Numbered from the stretch's first letter, positions 51,507 through 61,268 are shown. The stretch: 64,000 nt of DNA from Shinella daejeonensis (GCF_024281235.1 NZ_JAHWXY010000002.1:372001-436000); one strand, 5' to 3'. The notes: generated by a model from the sequence alone, not told the origin. Numbers and translations are program-made.

Positions 51507-52144
51507 CTTGACACCTTTGCGCGCAGGCGGCGGTCGAGGATACGCGAGAGCCATGCCACCGGCACGCTGAGCGCGATGTAGACGGCAGCGACGAAACTGA
51601 AGACTTCCATGCCCCGGTAGGTCGCCATGGATTGCGCATTGGCCTGGAAGGTGAGTTCGGGCACGCCGATCGTCGAGGAGACCGCGCTGTCTTTCAGAAG
51701 CCCGATCGCAAACGTGGCCATTGCCGGCAGCGCCACACGGAACAACTGGGGCGCGACGACATCGATCCAGACCCGAACGGGATGCAGCCCAAGCGCCGAG
51801 GCGCCTTCCATCTGGCCCGAATGGATCGACAGCAGGGCGCCCCGGTAGATCTCGGCCATATAGGCGGACGATATCAGGCCCATCCCGACGACGGCGGCAG
51901 CGAAGGGCGATATCTTGAAGTAGCCGCTGCCGATACCGAAGAAAATCAGGAACAACCAGACAATGGGCGGAATGCTTCGCACGAGTGTGATGAGACTTCC
52001 GGTAAGGAACCTCAACCACGGCCAGCGGCTACGGCGCGCAAGCATTACCGGCATGCCCAGAACCAGTCCGATCGCCAATGCCAGGGCGGTTACGGCAATG
52101 GTCCAGGGAAGCCCGAGAAGGACCTGAGCGGCAATCTCGGCCAT
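51503..52144 (-). CDS. Polar amino-acid-type ABC permease
   Basis: 213 residues. It begins MAEIAAQVLLGLPWTIAVTALALAIGL; LVRSIPPIVWLFLIFFGIG is the conserved periplasmic/TM segment, and MEGASALGLHPVRVWIDVVAPQ is the EAA loop. Its ATG shares one base with the ATPase stop (TGATG). Confidence 0.9.
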   Translation of the reverse strand: MAEIAAQVLLGLPWTIAVTALALAIGLVLGMPVMLARRSRWPWLRFLTGSLITLVRSIPPIVWLFLIFFGIGSGYFKISPFAAAVVGMGLISSAYMAEIYRGALLSIHSGQMEGASALGLHPVRVWIDVVAPQLFRVALPAMATFAIGLLKDSAVSSTIGVPELTFQANAQSMATYRGMEVFSFVAAVYIALSVPVAWLSRILDRRLRAKVSR

Positions 52145-52938
52145 CAGCGATCCCTCACTGCATGCAGAAAACGTTGTGCGCGAGCGGATTGGGGGTTGCG
52201 CATGATTTCGGCGCTCGGCCCATATTCGATGATGCGGCCGTCCGCCATGATCATCACATGGTCCGAGACGCTTTCAGCGAAGTGCATTTCGTGCGTCACG
52301 ACGATCATCGTCATGCCGTCCTGCGCCAGTTCACGCATGACCGAGAGAACCTCCAGACCCAGCTCCGGGTCGAGCGCCGAGGTCGGCTCGTCGAACAACA
52401 TGACTTTCGGATTGAGCGCCAGCGCGCGGGCAATCGCGATGCGCTGCTGCTGACCGCCGGAACAGCGGTACGGATATTCCCTGGCCTTGTCGGAAAGACC
52501 GACCCGATCGAGAAGCTCCATCGACCGGGCATCCGCTTCGGACTGGGAGCGCGTCAGCACCCGCTTTTGCGCCAGGCTGACATTTTCGAGGACCGTCATA
52601 TGCGGAAACAGATTGAAGGACTGGAAGACCATGCCGGCCAGACGCCGAAGCTGCAGGACCTGCTTCTGCCCCGGATGACGCCCGGCATCGATTTCGACGC
52701 CCGCCAGGCGGATTCGGCCTTCGTCGGGGGTCTCCAGGAAGTTGATGCAACGCAGCAGCGTGCTCTTGCCCGACCCGCTCGGACCGATGATGGCAAGCAC
52801 CTCGCCCTGCGCAACGTCGAAATCGATCCGATCCAGCACCGTCAGCGACCCGAAGCTCTTTTTCAGCTCCGAAACGTGAACCAAAGGCTGTTTCGGCATG
52901 TTTTCGCTCAGTGTGCTCAATGCTTGTTCCCCTGACAT
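52144..52938 (-). CDS. Polar amino-acid-type ABC transporter ATPase
   Basis: 264 residues. Walker A is GPSGSGKST, the Q-loop MVFQSFNLFPH, the signature CSGGQQQRIAIARA, Walker B VMLFDEPTSALD and the H-loop VTHEMHFA. ATG 52938 has a GAGG site; ATG 52899 (MPKQPLVHVSEL) is a weaker alternative. It is the first gene of the roughly 14-kb minus-strand operon. Confidence 0.92.
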   Translation of the reverse strand: MSGEQALSTLSENMPKQPLVHVSELKKSFGSLTVLDRIDFDVAQGEVLAIIGPSGSGKSTLLRCINFLETPDEGRIRLAGVEIDAGRHPGQKQVLQLRRLAGMVFQSFNLFPHMTVLENVSLAQKRVLTRSQSEADARSMELLDRVGLSDKAREYPYRCSGGQQQRIAIARALALNPKVMLFDEPTSALDPELGLEVLSVMRELAQDGMTMIVVTHEMHFAESVSDHVMIMADGRIIEYGPSAEIMRNPQSARAQRFLHAVRDR

Positions 52939-53496
52939 CGCAACGCCTCATCGACGGTCGGTGGCCAGCCCACATCGACGGGACCGGCAAATTCACAGAC
53001 AGATCAAAACGAGATCGCGTGATCTACGCCCCGCAAGCCCTGGAGTCCGTTGGGGGACCGTTACCGATGAACGCCTATTTTCCAGCGTCACTGTGCAGGA
53101 AGGCGGGCCTGGCCCAAATCAAGAAAATTGGCAGAACGGCAAGAATTTCTTGCCTCCCTATGGCGACGTCCGTGGCAAAATCCACGATCGCGAGGTCCTT
53201 GCCGGGCGTCGTCGCCTCGGCCATCCCCATGCGCCTGTCATCGTCAACGGGTCGAAAGGCAAAGGCCCTTGCCAGACGCCGTCACGTTCGTCGACTGCGG
53301 CGCGATGATCGGTGGCAGGTTCGTTGGCGGGAACGGCAGCCTGATCTCCCGCGACACGATCAGGAGGGCGGAGGAACCGCGCCAGGTGCTCCTGCGCCAC
53401 GAGCCGGAGGAAAGTCGATGAAGGTCAGGCCGTCTCAATGATTTGCATGGGGCCGGGCTGCGTCAGCCCCGCCGCTGAATAGGAACCGGCCACCTG
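52939..53496. other. Intergenic stretch, 558 bases, no recognisable gene
   Basis: Holds the promoter region of the ATPase-led operon at its left end. Open frames up to 176 codons exist on the plus strand, but their composition (arginine/serine-rich, no family blocks) is that of chance frames in GC-rich DNA. No clear palindromic operator was seen. Confidence 0.45.
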
Positions 53497-53600
53497 GAGC
53501 ATTTCCAGCAAAAGTGTGAAACGGCTTTGCGTCCGGAAATGCGGCTAAAACAATAAGATAGAGCGGTTCTGCCGATTTTGTGAAAACCGGAACCGCTATA
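53497..53600. repeat. Rhizobial intergenic repeat of a second family
   Basis: Begins GAGCATTTCCAGCAAAAGTG, continues GCGTCCGGAAATGCGGC and ends with a hairpin TAGAGCGGTTC...GAACCGCTATA. The sequence is of the kind found many times in Rhizobium/Agrobacterium intergenic regions (recognised from memory). It lies 25 bp behind the MFS stop and could help end that transcript. Confidence 0.8.
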
Positions 53601-53625
53601 GGCTTCAATGGAGAATGCGGTTTGT

Positions 53626-54855
53626 TCAGTCGCTCTCTTTTTCCAGCGGCATCAGTGCGACCATCGTCGGCGCGGTAGTCGAAAGGTCGAATTCGCTGCG
53701 CTCTTCCCTCGGCACCGGGTGACTTGTCCTGATCCGCCAGATAACGAAAGCGGCCAGCATGAGATGCGCGCCTGCCGTGGCAATGAACAGCCCGCCCGGC
53801 CCAAGGGGTCCCATGAAGAAAGCCGCCGCAATCGGGCCGGCAATGGCGCCGATTCCGTTGGCGAGGAGCAGGCCGGATGAGGTTTCCACCGTATCCTGCG
53901 TTTCGATATGATCGAAGGCGTGGGCCGCGCAAATCGCATAGAGCGGCATGGCGGAGGCGCCGAAGGCGGCGACCAGAATTGCGGTGACCACTCGCTCCTC
54001 AATATTGGCCAATGCCAGAATCAACGCGGCGAACACGCCTATTCCGCAGAGCCCGATGACAACGATCCGCCGATCGAAGGCGTCCGAGAGCCGGCCGATT
54101 GGCCATTGCACCAGCGCGCCGCCCAAAACGGTGATGGACATGAAGATCGCGATCTCGGACGTGTTCGCGCCGAATGCGATCGCATAGGCCGGGCCAAGCG
54201 ACCAGAACGCACCGGTCGCAACGCCGGCAAGCAAGACGCCGACCACCCCGACAGGCGATCCGGTATATAATTTGACAGGTCGCAGCCGCGACTCCATCAG
54301 GCGGGCAGGTGGACGGGCCGCGGTAAGCGCGACTGGAACCGCGGCGAGCGAGATCAGGATCGAAGCCAATGCGAAGAGCGGAAAATCCGCCGGATCGCCA
54401 AGGGTCAGCATCATTTGTCCGACGATCGTCACCGACAGGTTGATCATGGTGTAAATCCCCATGACCAGACCGCGATTATCGTTGGTCGCACGCTCGTTCA
54501 GCCAACTCTCGATAACGAGATACAGCCCCGCGAAACAGAAGCCGGTTATCGACCGCAAAGCCCACCACGCCATCGGGTTGCTGGTGAGCGCGTGGAGCAT
54601 CGCCACCGTCGACGCAATCGCGGTGAGCGCGGTAAACGTACGAATATGCCCCACACGCTGGATGACGCGGCCGCCGAGGATGCAACCGAGCGCGAAGCCA
54701 AGGTAATAGGAGGAACCGAGCAGTCCGATCTCTATCGGATCGAAAGCCAGAATGCTTGCCCTGACTGGTATCAGTGTCCATTGAAGGCCATTCCCCGTGA
54801 CTAAGATGCCAATGGACAACAACAGCGCGGAGACGGTGGGAAGAAGTGCTCTCAA
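53626..54855 (-). CDS. MFS transporter, YcaD-like, 12 TM
   Basis: 409 residues with about twelve membrane segments. It starts at TTG 54855, as no ATG or GTG is well placed. SSYYLGFALGCILGGRVIQRVGHIRTF carries motif A, RSITGFCFAGLYLVIESWLNERATNDNRG is the characteristic block of this MFS subgroup, and QWPIGRLSDAFDRR is the second-half motif A. The substrate is unknown. The gene is isolated, with a repeat behind it and a truncated regulator beside it. Confidence 0.87.
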   Translation of the reverse strand: MRALLPTVSALLLSIGILVTGNGLQWTLIPVRASILAFDPIEIGLLGSSYYLGFALGCILGGRVIQRVGHIRTFTALTAIASTVAMLHALTSNPMAWWALRSITGFCFAGLYLVIESWLNERATNDNRGLVMGIYTMINLSVTIVGQMMLTLGDPADFPLFALASILISLAAVPVALTAARPPARLMESRLRPVKLYTGSPVGVVGVLLAGVATGAFWSLGPAYAIAFGANTSEIAIFMSITVLGGALVQWPIGRLSDAFDRRIVVIGLCGIGVFAALILALANIEERVVTAILVAAFGASAMPLYAICAAHAFDHIETQDTVETSSGLLLANGIGAIAGPIAAAFFMGPLGPGGLFIATAGAHLMLAAFVIWRIRTSHPVPREERSEFDLSTTAPTMVALMPLEKESD

Positions 54856-55138
54856 GGGATTTTTGTCGCTCTATCAAGAAACATGATCCCGATGCTTCTC
54901 CTGTTTTCAGCTTTTCATCAAGTTGCGGTGATCCGACAACACTCCGTGGGCCGCCGGAAGGTGGAGTTTTCGGGCTACCTCCCGATAGCGGCTGGAGTGC
55001 GGGTCAAGCACCGGCGCGGTTCAAGAATGTATCGACGACCGTCAGGACGCTCGGCGAAGCCGGCTATCCGGCGAAGCGCAGGGATCAGCCAACGGCCGCG
55101 TGAACATGCCGGGGCGCGGTGATATTCGTCGCGCACCC

Positions 55139-55990
55139 TCAGGAGGCGTGGCCGAAGCGTTGGCGATACTCGCCCGGTGTCAGCCCGATGAACCGGGCGA
55201 AGATCTTGCGGAAGGACCCCGGATCGCCATAGCCAGTTTCCCATGCGATCTGTTCGACCGTGAGACCGCTGAACTGCAACAGTTCGCAGGCCCTGCTGAC
55301 GCGCAGCCGCTGCCCGTATTCCGAGGTCGTCATGCCGGTCGCCTTGCGGAAGCGGCGCAGGAACGTGCGCCGTTCGAGCCCGGCTCTTGTCGCCAGCGTC
55401 TCCAGCGAAATATCTTTCGCTTCGGTTTCCTGAAGCCAGCGCTGGACCTCCAGAACCGCTGTGTCGCCATGGCCCGTCCGCGGCGGGAAGATGCTGTAAT
55501 AGCGTTGCTCGCGCCCCGGCGGGTCGACCAGCAGGAACCTTGCCGTCTGGGTCATCACCTCCGCGCCGCGCAGGCGTTCCACCAGCCGCAGGCACAGATC
55601 GGTCCAGGACATGACCCCGCCGGCCGTCAGGATCTGACCGCCATCGATCAGCAGCCGGTCCACATCGACCGGCACGCGGGGAAAGCGATCGCGGAACTGG
55701 TCTTCGAGGATCCAGTGCGTCGTCGATGGCCGTCCGTCGAGAAGGCCGGTCTCTCCAAGCAGGAACGCACCGGCGCAGACCGAAGCGAGAATGGCGCCTT
55801 CGGCGTGGCGACCGCGCAGCCAATCGACATAGGGCGCGGCGGTCCCGGCCGTTGCCGGCCCATCCAGACTGGGCGGCAGGATCAGGACGTCCGGCCCGGC
55901 GCGCGTGGAGGAACCGATATCATTGAGCCGTTGCGGCGGCCTCCGTCCAGGCTGCCATGATGTCGGCGCTCGGCTTCGCCTATGCGACGA
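55139..55990 (-). pseudogene. 5'-truncated GlxA-type AraC-family regulator
   Basis: The frame is open from 55990 down to 55139, but no ATG, GTG or TTG occurs before GTG 55675, which lies inside the conserved protein. Readable is the DJ-1/PfpI-like domain ([60 protein letters not shown]). An intact C-terminal AraC DNA-binding domain follows ([31 protein letters not shown], then [22 protein letters not shown]). About 60 N-terminal residues of a usual 320 are missing. Upstream sequence turns into [18 protein letters not shown], which is not family-like. A deletion or rearrangement removed the 5' end; a restart at 55675 would give only the C-terminal 178 residues. Confidence 0.7.
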
Positions 55991-56064
55991 TCACGGATAC
56001 CGAGGCTTATGTCGCGCAGTCGTCATCCGCCGACGGCCGGTAATGGCCGGATCGCCGTTCCGGC

Positions 56065-59000
56065 CTAAAACATCTGCGAGACGGTTTCCACGACGCGGGG
56101 TGTGAACGGGCCGCGGCCGCACTGCCGGGCGGACAGAAGCGTTCGGCAGTGCCGTGTAATCGCCGCGATGAGCTGCCGGTCGAGCCGCCCGTCGGGCCGG
56201 CCGGCCTTGACGCCCTGTTCGCGGAAACGGACTTTCGTCACATAGGCGAACAGATTGGCGTTGGTCTTCGGCAAAGCCCGGACGACGCGCCGGCGCTCCG
56301 GTTGCGTCAGATCCGCAAGGCGCTTTTCAAGGCGCGGGAAAGTCTTCAGCCTCGCAACGGCGGCTTCCAGCAGGAAGCCCTGGACACTGGCAGTCGGTTC
56401 GGAGAGCATATCGGCAGACGTCAGCAACAGCGCTTTCGCTTTGGCGATATCCTTGCGCACGAGCCGCACCCTGCCATCCCGCTTGCCGTCACGATAAGCC
56501 GCAACGAGGTCGAGCAGCGCACTGCGGTCCCATTCTGTCGCCGCCCGGTGGAGGAGCGCGAGAGCCTCTTTGCCATTACGTGCTATTCCGTAGCCATAGA
56601 ACAGCGCTTCGGCAAGCGCGGTGGGTGCGCCGACGACGTTTTCCCGCAGCGCGTGTTGCAGTTTTTCGACGCCGGCCGCAGCACTCCGACGGGGGAAGGT
56701 CGAGGCCTCAAGACGGCCCAGCGACAGCACCGCGCCGGAGCTGCCGGCCTCCCAGGCCATATGATAGTAGCGTGCGGCCTGCGCCCGGTCGCGCTTGCCG
56801 AAACGGCCGTCACCATAGGCGTCGCCGAGTCGCAGCATGGCAGAAATACTGCCCTGCGAGGCCGCCTCGCGATAGTATTTTTCGGCCCGCGCCGGATCGA
56901 TGCGGATGACCTGCGCCCTGCCGTAGAGATCGCCGAGCGCCAGGGAGGCTCGTATCGCTCCGGCGGCGGCGAGTGCCGCCAATTCATCCAGCGCAGCCTC
57001 CGGATCCTGCTCCAGACCCTGCCCATAGGCCTTCATTTCCGCAAGGCGGACCCGGGCATCCATGTCGCCCTCCCCGGCGGCTTGCCGATAATGGCCGATC
57101 GCCGCAGCGTAATCGGCCTTCACGTCCTCACCCGCCGAATAGAGATCGCCAAGACGCCGATGCGCCCGGCTGGAGCCGAGCCGTGACGCCTTGTCGAGCG
57201 CATCCACCGCAAGCCTGACTTGAAGCGGCACCCGCCCCGACAGGCTGAGATCGGCCAGCGTTTCCAGAAAGCCGGGATTTTCGCTGCCGGCCAGCGCCCG
57301 AAGGGCCGTTATCCCCGCATCGATGTCTTTTTCTGTGCCTTCCCCGCGAATAGTCAGTTCGGCGACGCGTAGCCTGCCTTCGAGATTTCCCCGTTCCGCA
57401 GCCGCGCTATAGGCGGCGAAAGCCTTTGCCGGGTCCGTCCGGCGGTCGCCATCGCCGAGGCGCAGCATCGCGACGGCATTGCCCGCCCGGGCCGCCTGCC
57501 GGTAATACCGTCGCGCGGTCTCCGGGTCGGCGGGCAGCACCTGCCCCCTGCCATAGAGATCGCCGAGGGAAAGTGCCGCCGTGACATCGCCACGGTCGGC
57601 AAGGGATCGCAGTTCCGCAAGCGCGGCCGGCACATCCTGCGCGATCCCCTGCCCGGCCGCCTGCATTTCCGCCAGACGGATTTTCGCTTCGGTGTTTTCG
57701 AGAGCGGCGGCCTGTCGATAATGATCCAGCGCCCGGGGATAATCGACCGGCAGAAATTCGCCTTCGGAATAGAGATCGCCGAGCCGCAGACGCGCCCTGA
57801 CCGAGCCGAGGCGCGCCGCCTTGTCAAGCGCCGCGACGGCCAGTTCCGGACGCATCGTCACCCGGCCGGAGAGACAAACCTCGGCCAACGTCTCGAGAAG
57901 ACCGGTGCTGTCGCTGTCGGCAAGAGCGCGCAACTCGGCCATTCCAGCCTCGATGTCCCGCGTCGTGCCCTCACCGCGGATCGTGAGTTCGGCGACCCGC
58001 AGCCGCCCGTCGAGGCTGCCCCGATCAGCCGCGGTGCGATAGGCGGCGAACGCCTCGCCGGGGGCGGCCGAGCGGTGGAGATCGCCGAGCCGCAGCAGCG
58101 CCGTGACGCTTCCATGCGATGCGGCTTCTCCGTAATACCGCAGGGCCAGATCCCGGTCGACCGGAACGACCTCCCCCCTGCCGTACATATCGCCGAGGGC
58201 GAGAAAGGCTCCCCCTTCGCCCGCCATGGCCAGCGTTTCCAGTTCCCGCCGGGCGGCGGCTACATCCTGCGCAAAACCCTGGCCACGCGACTTCATTTCA
58301 CCAAGGCGGATCCTTGCTTCCACATTCCCCCGCTCCGCCGCGCGGCGATAATTTTCGATCGCACCCGGATAATCGACGGACGACAGGCTGCTGTCGGAAT
58401 GAAAATCACCAAGCCGCAGCAGCGCGGTGACACTGCCCCGGGTCGCAGCCTGTCGATAATAATATTGCGCCAGCGCCGGCGTGGCGGCGGAAAAGGTTCC
58501 CCATCTGCCGTAGAGGTCTCCAAGCGCAAGAGAGGCATCCGCCTCGCCCAGCGCGGCAAGCTCTCCAAGCTCGATTTTCGCGCCACCGGCATTCTGCGCG
58601 AAGCCGTGGCCGCGAGCCTTCATCTCGGCAAGCCGGACCTTGGCGATCACATTTCCCCTCGCCCCCGCCGCACGGTAATATTCGATCGCCTGGCGATAAT
58701 CGGCCAGAACCGTCTCCTGCCGGGAGAAGAAATCGCCAAGGCGCAGCATCGCGGTGACGCTGCCCTGCGCCACGGCCTGACGATAGTAATCGAGCGCCAC
58801 CGGCAGAACGGGCGGCACCACGTCGCCCTTTGCGTAAAGGTCGCCCAGAACCAGCGAGGCATAGGCTTCACCGCGCGCGGAGAGGATATTCAGCTCGGCC
58901 GTGGCGGCGGCGATGTCCCGGGGCATTCCCTGCCCCTTCGTCTTCATTTCGGCAAGGCGGACCTTTGCGGCGATATTGCCCTTTTCCGCCGCGTCGCGGT

Positions 59001-60438
59001 AATGGGCAAGTGCAAGCGGATAATCGGTCTTTGCCGTTTCTCCTTCGGAATAGAAGTCACCGAGACGCAACTGCGCAGTGACGCTGCCCTGCGAAACGGC
59101 CTGGCGATAATAGGCAAGCGCGAGCTGCGAATCCGACGGCACGGTCGCCGGGCCCTTCCGATAGAGATCGCCGAGCGCAAGCGAAGCGCCCGGTTCCCCT
59201 TTCGCCGAGAGGATGTTCAGCGCGGTCTTCGCAGCGGCAGCGTCCTGGCGGACGCCCTGCCCCCAGGCCTGCATCTCCGCGACCCGTATCTTCGCCCCGA
59301 TATCCCCCTTCTCCGCCGCACGGTGGTAATAGTCGAGCGCGACGGCGTAATCGGCCAGTGCCGCGCCTCCTCCGGAATAGAAATCACCAAGACGCAGCAT
59401 GCCGCGAACGCTCCCCTGTTCAACGGCCTGCCGGTAATAAGCGACAGCGCGATCCGGATCGGACTGCATTTGCGGCCCCGCCGCGTAAATGTCCCCGAGA
59501 GCGATTGTGGCGGCGGCCTCGCCGCGATCGGCAAGGGTCTGCAATTCCGCGGTCGCGGTCCGGAGGTCCTGGGCCATTCCCTCCCCGCGCGCCCTCATTT
59601 CCGCAAGGCGTATCCTCGCTTCGATATTCCCCTGGCCCGCCGCCTGGCGATAATGATCGAGCGCCAGCGTATAATCGACGGGCAGCGCGTCCTGCGAGGA
59701 ATAGAAATCGCCGAGCCGCAAATGCGCCCTGTCGGAGCCGAGGGCCGCGGCCTTCTGCAATGCGCCGACTGCAAGCTCGCGCTGCACCGGCACCCGGCCG
59801 GAAAGACAAAGCTCGCCGAGTGCGTTCAGCACGCCGATCCTGTCACTATCGGCAAGGGCATGCAGCATGGCTGTCCCCTTCGCAACGTCACGGGTCGTAC
59901 CGGCACCCCGAATGGTCAGTTCCGCAACGTGTAGCGCGCCTTCCGCGCTTCCTTCCTTCGCGGCCGCGCTGAAGGCCGCAAAGGCCCTGGCCTCGTCCCT
60001 ACGCAGGAGATCCCCCTGCAGATAGAGTTCGCCAAGTCCGATCAGCGCGCCATGATAGCCATAGGCGATCGCCTGTTCGTAAAGCGCGCGCGCGCGATTG
60101 CCGTCCGGTCGTTCCGGGACGGGGTCGCCGCTATCTCTCGCCATGCCCGGCGCGGAAACGGCGATGATCGTATCCGGCCCGGCGGCGCGCAGCCGGCGTT
60201 CGTAACTCTCCAGCAGTTGCGCGACCTTCGCCTTGTCGATCCGGCGGTCGACGTAGAGATCGGCCAATTGCGAAAGGGTGCGGCCCAGGGCCGGCTGCAA
60301 CGCCGGAAACGGTCGGTTTTGCGAAAGGCCGCCGTGCAACGGGTCCGTGAAGGCCGTGGTTTCAAGCGGCATGGCGAGTGTCGTCGTGCTCCAGAGGAGG
60401 ACAGCAGCCAGAAGCCCCATCGTCCTCCGCGCACGCAT
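56065..60438 (-). CDS. Exported giant Sel1-repeat (TPR-like) protein of a polysaccharide locus
   Basis: 1457 residues from ATG 60438 (MRARRTMGLLAAVLLWSTTT), overlapping the deacetylase stop (TGATG); the open extension to 60912 is a shadow of that gene. A signal peptide ends near LA-MP. Almost the whole protein is Sel1 repeats of about 36 residues (pattern RLGDxYS...ALxHYRxAAExG). They combine into 109-residue three-unit blocks and larger blocks marked VAELTIRGEGT...LSGRV, near residues 150, 790 and 1005. A non-repeat tail carries LPKTNANLFAYVTKVRFREQG and several cysteines. By analogy with AlgK it may be a periplasmic scaffold for polymer export or modification (inference). Confidence 0.85.
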   Translation of the reverse strand: MRARRTMGLLAAVLLWSTTTLAMPLETTAFTDPLHGGLSQNRPFPALQPALGRTLSQLADLYVDRRIDKAKVAQLLESYERRLRAAGPDTIIAVSAPGMARDSGDPVPERPDGNRARALYEQAIAYGYHGALIGLGELYLQGDLLRRDEARAFAAFSAAAKEGSAEGALHVAELTIRGAGTTRDVAKGTAMLHALADSDRIGVLNALGELCLSGRVPVQRELAVGALQKAAALGSDRAHLRLGDFYSSQDALPVDYTLALDHYRQAAGQGNIEARIRLAEMRARGEGMAQDLRTATAELQTLADRGEAAATIALGDIYAAGPQMQSDPDRAVAYYRQAVEQGSVRGMLRLGDFYSGGGAALADYAVALDYYHRAAEKGDIGAKIRVAEMQAWGQGVRQDAAAAKTALNILSAKGEPGASLALGDLYRKGPATVPSDSQLALAYYRQAVSQGSVTAQLRLGDFYSEGETAKTDYPLALAHYRDAAEKGNIAAKVRLAEMKTKGQGMPRDIAAATAELNILSARGEAYASLVLGDLYAKGDVVPPVLPVALDYYRQAVAQGSVTAMLRLGDFFSRQETVLADYRQAIEYYRAAGARGNVIAKVRLAEMKARGHGFAQNAGGAKIELGELAALGEADASLALGDLYGRWGTFSAATPALAQYYYRQAATRGSVTALLRLGDFHSDSSLSSVDYPGAIENYRRAAERGNVEARIRLGEMKSRGQGFAQDVAAARRELETLAMAGEGGAFLALGDMYGRGEVVPVDRDLALRYYGEAASHGSVTALLRLGDLHRSAAPGEAFAAYRTAADRGSLDGRLRVAELTIRGEGTTRDIEAGMAELRALADSDSTGLLETLAEVCLSGRVTMRPELAVAALDKAARLGSVRARLRLGDLYSEGEFLPVDYPRALDHYRQAAALENTEAKIRLAEMQAAGQGIAQDVPAALAELRSLADRGDVTAALSLGDLYGRGQVLPADPETARRYYRQAARAGNAVAMLRLGDGDRRTDPAKAFAAYSAAAERGNLEGRLRVAELTIRGEGTEKDIDAGITALRALAGSENPGFLETLADLSLSGRVPLQVRLAVDALDKASRLGSSRAHRRLGDLYSAGEDVKADYAAAIGHYRQAAGEGDMDARVRLAEMKAYGQGLEQDPEAALDELAALAAAGAIRASLALGDLYGRAQVIRIDPARAEKYYREAASQGSISAMLRLGDAYGDGRFGKRDRAQAARYYHMAWEAGSSGAVLSLGRLEASTFPRRSAAAGVEKLQHALRENVVGAPTALAEALFYGYGIARNGKEALALLHRAATEWDRSALLDLVAAYRDGKRDGRVRLVRKDIAKAKALLLTSADMLSEPTASVQGFLLEAAVARLKTFPRLEKRLADLTQPERRRVVRALPKTNANLFAYVTKVRFREQGVKAGRPDGRLDRQLIAAITRHCRTLLSARQCGRGPFTPRVVETVSQMF

Positions 60439-61268
60439 CAGTCGACCTCTTCCGCAACGGCCTGTTGACGCGAGCGGGGCAACGTGCGGCGAAGCGCTTT
60501 GACGCGCCGGGCCGCCCGCCATCCGATGGCGACGATCCGGTCCGTCGCGGGAGCGACGGGAAGTTCGGGCCCCTCCATGAGTTCGATCAGATCGTCCGGC
60601 AGGATATCGCTGGTGACGATGATGCGCGACAGCGCGAAAAGGTTCTCCGCCTCGTCGCTGAGCGCATGACGCACCCGGCAGGCCGCCAGATACCCCGCGT
60701 CCTCGACGATCCGGCGGGTCACCCGTGACGCGTAGCCATACGGATAGGCGAAGGTCGTGACCGGCCGGTCGAGACCGTCCTCGAGCATGTGCTTGCTGTC
60801 GCGAATCTCGCGGGTCGCCCGCGCCCGCGACAGCGTGTCGAGTTCCAGATGGCCGACCGTATGGGCGCCGATCTCGATCCCGGCGTCGTGCAGGGCGCGC
60901 AATTCCTGCCAATCCAGCATGGGACGCTCACCCTCTCCCAGGCCGCTCAGCCAGCGGCCCGTTTCGCCCACCAGGCCGGAAACCACGAAAAGGGTGGCGG
61001 AAAAACCGAGGGCGACAAGGATCGGCAGCGCGCCCTGGGTGAAATCCTGCAAGCCATCGTCGAAGGTAACGAGACAGGTCCGTTCCGGGACGGGTTGACC
61101 GCTTCGCCGCAACAGCGCGAGTTCGTGAACGGTAATGGGACGATATCCCCGCTCCGCCACTACATCCATATGCGCTGCGAATTCCCGGGGCGATACCAGC
61201 CAGCGTCGGTAGGGCGACGCGCACTCCTCGCCGACGCTATGATAAAGCAGGATAGGAATTGCCGACAT
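60438..61268 (-). CDS. Polysaccharide deacetylase (NodB-homology, CE4)
   Basis: 276 residues. It begins PILLYHSVGEE, with LVTFDDGLQDF holding the catalytic Asp and metal Asp, and GAHTVGHLELDTL holding the H-x-x-x-H metal pair. FAYPYGYASRVTRRIVEDAGY is motif 3. It removes acetyl groups from N- or O-acetylated sugars. There is no signal peptide, so it is probably cytoplasmic or membrane-associated on precursors. It lies between glycosyltransferases and the Sel1 protein with almost no spacing. Confidence 0.9.
   Translation of the reverse strand: MSAIPILLYHSVGEECASPYRRWLVSPREFAAHMDVVAERGYRPITVHELALLRRSGQPVPERTCLVTFDDGLQDFTQGALPILVALGFSATLFVVSGLVGETGRWLSGLGEGERPMLDWQELRALHDAGIEIGAHTVGHLELDTLSRARATREIRDSKHMLEDGLDRPVTTFAYPYGYASRVTRRIVEDAGYLAACRVRHALSDEAENLFALSRIIVTSDILPDDLIELMEGPELPVAPATDRIVAIGWRAARRVKALRRTLPRSRQQAVAEEVD

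Noticed and set aside
52911-53441. Plus-strand frame of 176 codons in the gap beside the ABC ATPase
   Set aside because: Overlaps the ATPase start, has no family resemblance, and is rich in Arg/Ser; treated as chance.
57721-59934. Plus-strand frame of 737 codons opposite the Sel1 gene
   Set aside because: It repeats with the same period as the Sel1 gene because it is its antisense shadow; it has no independent motif.
57000-60000. Regularly spaced repeated DNA that could suggest a CRISPR array or satellite
   Set aside because: The period is about 108 or 327 bp, the similarity is at protein level and the frame is open throughout, so these are Sel1 coding repeats.
60439-60912. 5' extension of the Sel1 frame to 60912
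   Set aside because: The extension is the deacetylase gene in another frame; ATG 60438 with a signal peptide and TGATG coupling is the real start.
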